Below are positions 1-6,600 of a stretch of DNA of 10,528 nt, piece by piece. The stretch spans positions 1-10,528 of the forward strand of contig JAIRTU010000241.1 in assembly GCA_031254735.1 (NCBI GenBank). The letters are read 5' to 3'. Origin of the DNA: Bacteroidales bacterium. GTDB taxonomy: Bacteria > Bacteroidota > Bacteroidia > Bacteroidales > WCHB1-69. The first letter of the stretch is position 1, and each line of letters opens with the position of its first letter. The position numbers and the translations under genes were made by a program. Under the pieces are notes generated by a model. That model had not been told where the DNA came from. It saw only the letters and a list, made by a program, of their open reading frames with translations, and did no database searches.

Positions 1-96
1 ATTTACGTGGACAAATTGCTCGGCAAAGCCGTTCCTCACTACATGGACGACCTGAAACTCTCCGGCAAAGGACTAAGCGAAACGGCGTTTAAATAG
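1..96 (+). CDS. 3' end of an unidentified protein (partial at left edge)
   Basis: Frame 1 is open from the first base to a TAG stop at 94-96 and gives the last 31 residues of a protein, starting IYVDKLLGKAVPHYMDDLKL and ending in ETAFK. The composition is soluble and lysine-rich, with no membrane segment and no T9SS tail. I do not recognise the family from so short a piece. Codon use is GC-richer than the AT-rich DNA just after it, as expected for a real coding end. No hairpin terminator is evident directly behind the stop, only a T-rich stretch. Confidence 0.75.
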   Translation: MYVDKLLGKAVPHYMDDLKLSGKGLSETAFK

Positions 97-128
97 CGGC
101 GTCTGTCCTTTCCTTTTGTATTTTTAAT

Positions 129-273
129 TGCGAATTACGTTTTTTCGTTTCGTCTGTGCGTTCCTTGTGAATTTTGTGTCTCCGTAGTATCCTTAGTGGT
201 ACAAAAAATTACGAATTACGGTGCAATTGTCTGAACTATGATTTTTGTGATTTATATGATTACTGTGATTATG
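129..273 (+). repeat. Intergenic dispersed repeat, copy A
   Basis: Copy A aligns in the same orientation with copy B at 1680-1828. Shared blocks, in order: TTTTTCGTTTCGTC; TGCGT-CCTTGTGAA-TTTGTGTCT with small indels; AAAAATTACGAATTACGG; CAATT; and TGTCTGAACT(A/G)TG (228-240 here). The block ends in a tandem 9-base pattern starting with GATT: GATTTTTGT, GATTTATAT, GATTACTGT, GATTATG (240-273). An extra GCGAATTACG sits at the left end (130-139). The two copies differ by substitutions and indels, so they are diverged rather than recent. Similar GATTTTTnn and CTTTGTG-type intergenic strings are, from memory, common in Bacteroidota genomes; that link is not tested here. Confidence 0.8.
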
Positions 274-295
274 TTCTTTGTACAGACAGCGTAAA

Positions 296-313
296 AGTCC
301 CCTTCAGGGGATT
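296..313. repeat. Small GC hairpin
   Basis: TCCCC (298-302) pairs with GGGGA (307-311) across a TTCA loop, extended outward by one G-T and one A-T pair. A further ATTTAGGGGC follows and then an A-run. It sits about 200 bases after the preceding gene and has no T-run on the plus strand, so it is a weak terminator candidate. It looks more like a small intergenic palindromic element. Confidence 0.4.
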
Positions 314-502
314 TAGGGGCAAAAAACCTGACGAATTAAACACAAACGCAACGAAAAATCGCCACTTGTTCACTTTTTTTGTGTGAGGTTTATATGTTGC
401 GTCATTTTCATTATAAAATTACTGTTTTGTTTTGATGTTTTTTTTGTTTTACGGCGATTTATGAGATGAAATTTAGCTTGTAATTATTTGATAATCATTA
501 AG

Positions 503-528
503 GTGAAAAGATGATAAAAAATTTTCAC
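503..528. promoter_or_regulatory. Inverted repeat just upstream of the promoter
   Basis: GTGAAAA (503-509) is repeated inverted as TTTTCAC (522-528) with a 12-base spacer, ending four bases before the presumed -33 element. The 10-mer ATGATAAAAA occurs at 511-520 inside the spacer and again at 544-553 between the promoter boxes. The position would suit a regulator-binding site, but the DNA is AT-rich and a 7-base inverted repeat can arise by chance. Confidence 0.25.
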
Positions 529-531
529 GAT

Positions 532-565
532 TTTGATTTTTATATGATAAAAAGTTGTACTTTTG
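532..565 (+). promoter_or_regulatory. Bacteroidota-type promoter for the FGE-like gene
   Basis: TTTG at 532-535 and TACTTTTG at 558-565 match the two-part consensus of the Bacteroidota primary sigma factor (TTTG near -33, TAnnTTTG near -7), separated by 22 bases. Transcription would begin around 572, leaving a leader of about 65 A-rich bases before the ATG at 637. The -7 box is an exact match; the spacing is slightly long. This is the best such match upstream of the gene. Confidence 0.6.
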
Positions 566-636
566 CGTGTCTTCTGTTTGATAAGCATTTTATTAAATAG
601 AAATAAAAATTAATATTAAACTAAAAAGTAAAAGTG

Positions 637-1611
637 ATGAAAAAAGTAAGTAGAATTAAAAAATTAGTTGTGGCAGCCACGCTGCTACTGGTAGTGGGTG
701 CAGAAGTGCAGGCACAAGAGAAGACGAGAATGGTAGTGTATCGAAAAGATAAGACTGTCCTCCAAATGTATACTAGCGAGATTGACAGTGTTACGTTTGT
801 GGCGGGGGATATAGTTGATCCCTGCCCGACATGTCCACCATGCCCGCCGCCACCACCAGATCCACCGGGTACAGTAGAAACCCCACTTTCCGGCTTCACA
901 GAGACCTTTGTGATGGTACCTGTGACGGGAGGAACAATGTCTATGGGTAATCCTGCACAAACCGTAACGATAAGCGATTTTCACATTGGGAAATATGAGG
1001 TTACGCAGGGTGTGTGGGAGTATGTGATGGATTATAACGGAAAAGGGCTTTCGCCAACAACTCGCTATCGGGGTAGTACTCCAAGTACTACTTATGGAGC
1101 AGGAGGTACTTATCCTGTGTATTTTGTTGCGTGGGAAGATATAGTGAATATATTTATTCCACGTTTGAATACTATAACAGGCAGGACTTTTCGTTTACCA
1201 ACAGAGGCGGAGTGGGAATATGCCGCCAGAGGCGGAAAAAAGTCGACTTATTGTGCAGGTACAGGTGGTTGTCAATATTCCGGCAGCAATGATGTAGATG
1301 CTGTTGCGTGGTACAGTAGTAATTCTGGCAGTACAACACATGCAGTTGGTGGAAAAGCAGCTAATGAATTGGGTCTTTATGATATGAGTGGAAATGTTTT
1401 GGAATGGTGTCAAGATTCTTGGGACGGTAGTGCTAATTATCCATCTGGGTCAGTGAGCGATCCTATTGTCACTACTGGCTCTTACCATGTGTCACGTGGC
1501 GGTTATTGGAGCGACTCTGCGCGTAATTGTCGGGTGGCTTATCGCAACGGCGGCAATACTCCTGGCACTCGCGGCTACGGCCTTGGTTTCCGTCTGGTGT
1601 TGGTTCCGTAA
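637..1611 (+). CDS. Exported FGE-sulfatase-fold protein lacking catalytic cysteines
   Basis: 324 residues from the ATG at 637; a GTG three bases upstream is also in frame, but ATG gives the usual MKK signal start. Residues 1-26 form a Sec signal peptide (basic start, LLLVVGAEVQA, likely cut before QEK). Residues 32-54 (VVYRKDKTVLQMYTSEIDSV, then TF) resemble a short N-terminal segment frequent in Bacteroidota surface proteins. A Cys/Pro-rich linker (CPTCPPCPPPPPDPP) covers 63-77. Residues 92-322 are an FGE-sulfatase / SUMF1-type domain: MVPVTGGTMSMG, GKYEVTQGVWEYVM, RTFRLPTEAEWEYAARGG, LGLYDMSGNVLEWC, SRGGYW and LGFRLV. The two copper-binding catalytic cysteines of true FGE, expected after the GGxW motif, are absent: this stretch reads SDSARNCRVAYR, with its only Cys at the position of a conserved Tyr. 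It is therefore probably a binding or structural member, not an oxidase. There is no T9SS tail. The gene stands alone with its own promoter and terminator, between two direct repeat copies. Confidence 0.9.
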   Translation: MKKVSRIKKLVVAATLLLVVGAEVQAQEKTRMVVYRKDKTVLQMYTSEIDSVTFVAGDIVDPCPTCPPCPPPPPDPPGTVETPLSGFTETFVMVPVTGGTMSMGNPAQTVTISDFHIGKYEVTQGVWEYVMDYNGKGLSPTTRYRGSTPSTTYGAGGTYPVYFVAWEDIVNIFIPRLNTITGRTFRLPTEAEWEYAARGGKKSTYCAGTGGCQYSGSNDVDAVAWYSSNSGSTTHAVGGKAANELGLYDMSGNVLEWCQDSWDGSANYPSGSVSDPIVTTGSYHVSRGGYWSDSARNCRVAYRNGGNTPGTRGYGLGFRLVLVP

Positions 1612-1643
1612 TTCACCTCTCCTTCCAAAATCAAGAATAAAAT

Positions 1644-1677
1644 AAAAAGGCAGGCTGTGAACGGTCTGTCTTTTTTT
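1644..1677 (+). terminator. Rho-independent terminator of the FGE-like gene
   Basis: AAAAAGGCAGGC pairs with GTCTGTCTTTTT (G-T wobbles included) across a short central loop around TGTGAAC, and is followed directly by a run of seven T (1671-1677). It begins 33 bases after the TAA stop at 1611. The A-run on the left arm gives some potential in the other direction too, although the minus-strand operon has its own terminator further right. Confidence 0.85.
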
Positions 1678-1679
1678 AT

Positions 1680-1828
1680 TGTCTGAACTGTGCTTTTTCG
1701 TTTCGTCAATGCGTCCTTGTGAACTTTGTGTCTTCTTTGTGAGGAAAAATTACGAATTACGAATTACGGTTCAATTTGTCTGAACTGTGATTTTTGGGAT
1801 TAATGGGATTTTTGGGATTGTGATGATC
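1680..1828 (+). repeat. Intergenic dispersed repeat, copy B
   Basis: Same orientation and block order as copy A at 129-273. The 13-mer TGTCTGAACTGTG occurs exactly twice here (1680-1692 and 1777-1789) and brackets an 84-base module that includes CTTTTTCGTTTCGTC, CCTTGTGAACTTTGTGTCTT and a triple TTACGAA tract (AAAATTACGAATTACG, then AATTACG). The second 13-mer leads into a 9-base tandem: GATTTTTGG, GATTAATGG, GATTTTTGG, GATTGTGAT (1789-1824). No open frame or transposase is associated with it. It begins immediately after the T-run of the terminator. Confidence 0.85.
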
Positions 1829-1848
1829 AATATAATTTTTTTAAACGA

Positions 1849-1971
1849 GGACTTTGGGTAACGCCCCAACGCTTCTGGGGGAGACTCCAAGACTTCTGGG
1901 GAGTCCCCGAAATGTTTTCAGAGTCCCCGAAATGATACAAGGACGCCCTTTTGAAACGAAAGAGCGTCCTT
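1849..1971. repeat. Degenerate tandem array of six 20-21 bp units
   Basis: Units: 1849-1868, 1869-1889, 1890-1910, 1911-1930, 1931-1950 and 1951-1971, alternating between 20 and 21 bases. The middle units follow the pattern A-n-(A/G)-n-TTCTGGGGAGTCCCC-n-A. AGTCCCCGAAATG is exact at 1902-1914 and 1922-1934 (period 20), and CTTCTGGGG recurs at 1872-1880 and 1893-1901. Unit ends drift from GCCCC through CTCC and TCCCC to GCCCTT and GTCCTT. There are no conserved spacers, so this is not a CRISPR. On the minus strand a 21-base period reads as heptads such as GLPRSLG, VSPRSVG and ALPKVLV, but I see no convincing gene. Confidence 0.7.
1939..1971. other. Long hairpin formed by the last two array units
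   Basis: AAGGACGCCCTTT (1939-1951) and AAAGAGCGTCCTT (1959-1971) pair at 12 of 13 positions (one C-A mismatch) around the loop TGAAACG. Neither side is followed by a clean T-run, so it is a poor intrinsic terminator by itself. It may back up the minus-strand terminator 15 bases away, protect a transcript 3' end, or simply reflect the array. Confidence 0.6.
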
Positions 1972-1985
1972 GAGCATCGCCCATT

Positions 1986-2016
1986 AAAAAGGAGAGCTTC
2001 CTCGCGGAAGCCCTCC
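1986..2016 (-). terminator. Rho-independent terminator of the minus-strand operon
   Basis: Read on the minus strand, GGAGGGCTTCC pairs with GGAAGCTCTCC (10 of 11 pairs) around a GCGA loop, a stable GNRA tetraloop, and is followed at once by five T (1990-1986) then AA. It starts 25 bases after the stop codon of the OmpA-family gene, exactly where the end of that operon is expected. Confidence 0.9.
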
Positions 2017-2041
2017 AATCGGCTTTTAACAACATTAATCC

Positions 2042-3640
2042 TTATTTGTTTGATAGTATTTCAAAGTCGCACCGCCGATTTTGGGCGCGATTGTCTTCGG
2101 TGGTGTTGGGAAGCAACGGATCGTTGTACGACCGTGTCGAAACCTCTATCCGTTTGGCGTCGATGCCCTTCGAGATCAAATAGTCCCGTACCGAAGTCGC
2201 ACGACTTAATCCCAGATTGGAATTAAATTTGCCCGAACCCAAATCGCAGGTGTTGCCTATCACTTGGATATGCAAGTGCGGGTATTTCTTCAACAACGCC
2301 ACTTTCTTGTTCAACAACGCATACTGCGAAGAACGAATAGAGGCACTGTTCAACGCGAAATAGACATGTCCCGACAATGTGGTATGCTCTTCCTCGCTTA
2401 TTTCCTGCACTTTTTCGGGTATTACCTCTTTCTCTTTGGCGGGTTTTTCCAAACGCTCGTTCACCAGGTCTTTCCATGTCCGAATTTCGTTTACTCCCTT
2501 TTGCAAGTCTTTCACCGCCGCCAAAATCGCATCGTTGTATTCTTTTTGATTTTCGCGGAACAGACTGTCTTCTGTCTTTGCCAGCAACGCTTCTTCCTGC
2601 TGTTTTTCCCAAGGAGTCTTCTCTACCCTACCCAAGCGAATGCGAATGCCAATCTTTCCACCATAAGAAACCAATCTCGCCTTGCTGACACGGTCGGAAG
2701 TCAACATGCCGTTGTATTGAATATTCTTTCCGATGTCGGGTGTTTCTCCGTCGAAATAATCGGCAGAAGCCTCCAACAAGGGCTTGTCTGTTTTCTTTAT
2801 CACGTTGTTGAAGCCGTAATCGATATACGCCCCCAAGGTTAAATCAACCCGACGTGCCACAGCAAACAAAAAGCCAAACTCAGCCGTTCCCGCAATGCTC
2901 ACCTTCAACTTCAAGTCGTTGTTCCACGCCCACTTTTCGTTGGGATTGTGAATACTTCCAAACCCATGATACGCAAGCGGCGGATTGGAGGGCGAACCCA
3001 AATCCATTCCCGCTTCGGGATAATATCCCGACACGTTCAAACGAGCGTCGTTCTCGTAATTTCCGTCCAACACCTTGTATTTCGCCCCAAAAGGTATTTG
3101 TACTTTCGCCCCTACGTTGAAATACAATCCAAACTTCTGCTTCAAACCAAACTTGTGCTGAAACTGCACCAACAAAGGCACTTCGATAGCATTTGCCGTC
3201 TGCCGCTCTTTCCAATTGCCCAAGCGAACCCTCAACTCATAGTCGACAGGAACTCCTGCTGCATTATCATCATCGGTTTGATTGCCCAGACTGACATATT
3301 CATCATCGGAAAAATCTTTTTTATACACACCCACCGTTCTGAAATGTGCAAAGCCGACACCTGTTCCTATTCCCCAATGTTTATTGAAGAAATAAGAATA
3401 TCCAACTATCGCATTCCCATTCAAACGCATTCTTCTGCTTCCGTCTGACGTCAGCCCTTTCAACTTGTAGCTAAACCCATTGGGACTTACTCCCACGCCA
3501 ACAGATAAATAATGAGCGCCTTTTCTTTCTTTCTTAACAGACGTCGTATCTTTCGACAAAGCCCGATCGGACGAATTATTTTGTCCACTCACAGCAATCA
3601 GGCTACTCAGCAATATTATCACTAAACTTATTCTTTTCAT
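2042..3640 (-). CDS. OmpA-family outer-membrane protein with N-terminal beta-barrel
   Basis: 532 residues from the ATG at 3640. An in-frame ATG at 3664 would add MNFKNNNT. I prefer 3640 because it has A-rich DNA upstream, resembling the start at 8905, and it opens a clean signal peptide (MKRISLVIILLSSLIAVSG, cut before QNN). Residues about 42-337 are rich in alternating aromatic and glycine strands (HYLSVGVGVSPNGFSY, WGIGTGVGFAHF, FGLYFNVGAKVQIPFG, VSYGGKIGIRIRLG), as in a long outer-membrane barrel. A charged, probably coiled-coil linker spans 340-420. The OmpA C-terminal peptidoglycan-binding domain covers 422-532: VYFALNSASI, GNTCDLGS, GLSRATSVRDYL, KGIDAKRI and ending NRAQNRRCDFEI. The Arg of the binding pocket is present (LSRA), but the usual HTD aspartate position holds Cys, with Asp one place later. 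It is the last gene of the operon, 45 bases after the large gene (21 if the upstream start is used). Likely role: outer-membrane anchor tied to peptidoglycan. Confidence 0.92.
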   Translation of the reverse strand: MKRISLVIILLSSLIAVSGQNNSSDRALSKDTTSVKKERKGAHYLSVGVGVSPNGFSYKLKGLTSDGSRRMRLNGNAIVGYSYFFNKHWGIGTGVGFAHFRTVGVYKKDFSDDEYVSLGNQTDDDNAAGVPVDYELRVRLGNWKERQTANAIEVPLLVQFQHKFGLKQKFGLYFNVGAKVQIPFGAKYKVLDGNYENDARLNVSGYYPEAGMDLGSPSNPPLAYHGFGSIHNPNEKWAWNNDLKLKVSIAGTAEFGFLFAVARRVDLTLGAYIDYGFNNVIKKTDKPLLEASADYFDGETPDIGKNIQYNGMLTSDRVSKARLVSYGGKIGIRIRLGRVEKTPWEKQQEEALLAKTEDSLFRENQKEYNDAILAAVKDLQKGVNEIRTWKDLVNERLEKPAKEKEVIPEKVQEISEEEHTTLSGHVYFALNSASIRSSQYALLNKKVALLKKYPHLHIQVIGNTCDLGSGKFNSNLGLSRATSVRDYLISKGIDAKRIEVSTRSYNDPLLPNTTEDNRAQNRRCDFEILSNK

Positions 3641-3685
3641 TGTATTATTATTTTTGAAATTCATACTTAAACTTATTAAATCCTG

Positions 3686-6600
3686 TTACAGTCCAACCAC
3701 AAAGCGTTCAACAAAAGTATGTCCGTCTGTTGTGATAACTTTCGCCGTATAAATACCCGCCACCACAGGGACAGTAAACTCTGTTACCGCATGGGTAACC
3801 GTTCCTTTGTAGACCAATCTTGCCGCCGCATCGAATATCTCCAAAGAAGCATTCTCAACCTCAACCTCCGAAGTGTGAATCTCTAAAATCACCCGCGAGC
3901 CTGCTTCGGCAGGATTGGGATACAATACCACTTTCGCCGTCTTTTTGGTGTGTACTTCCAACGGACAGGTTTCGATGTACGAACCGTCGGCATAATAACA
4001 CCTTACATGATAGGTTCCGTCAAAGCCAAATTCCTCTCCGTAGTATTGAGCATATCCGTCTTTGGAAACAGGCTGCCCGTCTTTGTACCATTGGAAAGAA
4101 GAAAAGCTGTGTTGAGGATCGTTTACATATAAAACATTATCCCATTTCATCTCAATGGTAAACGCATTGGCATTTACATTCACTTTGGCACTTGTCAAAC
4201 TCATGCAGCTGTTGCTAAGCTCAACATAATATTCTCCGTTTAAAGACGGATCGTAATCAAACGAATAAACAGAAGCATTTGCCCCAACAATGGCAACACC
4301 GTTGTGATACCATTGATATTTTAAATCGCTTGCGTCTGCCACCACCGACAACGTTACCCTTCCACAGGTAACAGGCGGTGTGGGCTGCTGAACAATGGAG
4401 AACTTTCCTGTTTTATGAATATCAAAAGCCGAAGTAAACGTATTATCACAATGATTATCTGCCTTTATCGACAGGATACCGCCGTAATATCCTTCCGCCA
4501 ATCCCACAGGGATAGCAATACGTATGGTGTCGTCTGCCAACAAACCATTGGTAACATCTACAAATCCGCCTCTTCGTGCATTTACATCATAAGCTATCGA
4601 ATAATAAATGGCTGTTCCCGCCGCAACATTTGCCGTATAAGGAATCTTGACCACCGTAACATTATCGCAAATCTCAATTAAAGAACTTTCAAGCAATATT
4701 TCGGGCGTTGTGTATACCTTCACGGTATCTCCTTTGCTGATCGCTACGCCACAAGGCGTTTCTACCCGATATTGCAGCAGCTTTCCGTTGTCGGCAGCCG
4801 TTATGGGCATGCTGTACGGATCGAAAAGCCTTCCGCCCAACAACCATTGTCCCGCAACAAAATCGTTGCCTTTCCAATCGATAGAAGGTGAAGAAACACG
4901 CAGTCTCTCGCCCGCACAAACAGCATCGGGTGCTGCACCGTCGGTGATGAGAGGCACTCCCATTACTTTCACGCGATAGCTCACACTGTATTTGCCTCCC
5001 ATAGGCATTTCGGTTACGGTTAATGTTACCGTATATGTTCCCGCCGAATCGTAGACATGAACAGGATTTCGCAATACGGACGTATCGCCGTTGCCAAAAT
5101 TCCAATGCCATGCACTGATATAATGCCCTTCTGCGGTTGTTTTGCTTTTGTCGGTAAACAAAAACTCGTTACCCGACAAACACTGTTTGCTCTCGTTGAG
5201 AGAAAAGTCTGCCAACACATCGGTAAATACGCTCACCTTTATCTCTTTTGTAACAGTAGCCTTACAACCTGCCTCTGTTTCCACCGTCAACGTAACCGTA
5301 TATGTACCCGAAGCCTTATAGGTGTGTTCGGGGTTTTGAAGTGTGGAAGTAGAATCATCGCCGAAATCCCATGCCCACGCAACAGCATTGGCAGAAGAAC
5401 GATCGGCAAACCGAACACCGCCAAGTCCGATATGTTGAGCCACGAAGTTTGCATTCGCCGCAGGCAAAACAATAATATAAGCCGTGTCGGTATCTCCTGT
5501 GCAAACAACGCCGTTCAATCGGTATTCGGGAGTTATCAAAATGGTCGCCTTGACAGAATCGCTTGTTTCGTTTACCGCAACAAACGAACGCATAACGCCT
5601 GTTGAATAATTTTCTATTCCTATATTCTTGTCAATACTCCATTTGTAAGAAGTAGCCACACCATCGAACGAAACAGGCAATGTACGATCGCCCGCACATA
5701 CAAGTTGGTATCGATTGGCAATATCATGAATAACAGGTACAGGATTTACACCCACACGCACCGCACCGTAATGTGTCTGCTTGCTGCTTCCCAATGCGTC
5801 TACCACATTTGAAACAACATAGGTGGTGTATTCCGCCACATTCGACTTGTTCTTGGGTATTTTAACGGATACATTCACAGGAAACTCTTCCGCCGTATGT
5901 ATAAGCGTATCTTTTGAAAATGTTCCTCTGCTGTCGGAAACCGTAACCGTCCACGGCGAAACGCCGCCCATCACGTAGGCAATCTGAACAGTGGTAAGGC
6001 TATCGTCTCCACAGAGAACAATATCTTTTCCTGTCAAAACAGCCGTTGGTGAACCTCCTATTTGCACAGGGATAACCAATCGGGTAACACATCCGTCTTC
6101 GTTGACAGAAGTATAAAGCACTTCGGTGTTTCCGCCGGCTTTTCCTGCTATTTTCAATGTTCCGTTTACAAGTTGAACACTCGCAATGTTTCCGTCTAAA
6201 ATACTAACGGTCTTCGCCCCGGCAGCCTGATTGGTATTATTGTCGGTAACGGTTAAAAGAACGGTGTCGTTTATTGTTGTATATGCCCCTGCGGGAGATA
6301 CCGATACCACCGGCGGATAGCTGATCGTCAGCTTTATCTCTGCCAAGAGTTCGCTTTCGCATGCTGTGGCGATGTTGGTTGCTTTTACATAATATATACT
6401 GTTCTGTTCAGGAACAGGAACTGTTTCGGGATCGTTGATAATTTCTCCGTTGAAATAATACGTATATGCAACATTCGGTTTGGTTTCTACCGCCGAAGTC
6501 AAATCTATTGTTTTTTCATCGGCACAAACAATTATATCGTCAGAGATAACAGGCGTTTCCGGTGCTGTATTGAAATAAGCCAGCACGCCAACTCTCGACG

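Larger units (their letters stand above)
97..636. other. Intergenic region with repeat copy A, GC hairpin and promoter
   Basis: This 540-base AT-rich stretch has no credible gene. A 70-codon open frame at 174-386 lies mostly across the intergenic repeat and has low-complexity content, so I do not call it. Contents in order: repeat copy A (129-273), a short GC hairpin (296-313), a T-rich tract around 375-465 in which I see nothing specific, an inverted repeat (503-528), and a Bacteroidota-type promoter (532-565) followed by an untranslated leader of about 65 bases before the gene at 637. Confidence 0.7.
1612..2041. other. Convergent intergenic region with terminators and repeats
   Basis: This 430-base stretch separates the plus-strand FGE-like gene from the minus-strand operon, so the two transcripts converge here. 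It holds the plus-strand terminator (1644-1677), repeat copy B (1680-1828), the degenerate 20-21 bp array (1849-1971), a large hairpin formed by its last two units (1939-1971), and the minus-strand terminator (1986-2016). Two short overlapping minus-strand open frames (1827-2018 and 1841-2035) run through the array. I do not call them genes, because the terminator lies inside both and their 7-residue periodicity follows from the DNA repeat. Confidence 0.7.

Noticed and set aside
296..313. Terminator for the gene ending at 96
   Set aside because: It is 200 bases downstream, beyond the repeat copy, with no T-run after the hairpin on the plus strand.
174..386. 70-codon plus-strand open frame
   Set aside because: It starts inside repeat copy A, its protein has no family features, and part of its length is made by the 9-base tandem pattern and a T-rich tract.
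634..636. GTG start for the FGE-like protein
   Set aside because: The ATG immediately after gives the standard MKK signal-peptide start; GTG would only add one residue.
1849..1971. CRISPR array
   Set aside because: Units are contiguous, degenerate and 20-21 bases long, with no spacers and no cas genes in the window.
1827..2035. Two overlapping minus-strand open frames of 63-64 codons with 7-residue periodicity
   Set aside because: Periodicity is explained by the 20-21 bp DNA array, both frames run through the operon terminator, and neither has a credible initiation region. Kept only as an alternative within the array finding.
2264..2842. 192-codon plus-strand open frame
   Set aside because: It lies fully antisense to the OmpA-family gene, whose domains are clear; it is a shadow frame rich in Phe/Leu.
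5057..5605. 182-codon plus-strand open frame
   Set aside because: It is antisense to the PKD-encoding part of the 1739-residue gene and has no recognisable domain.
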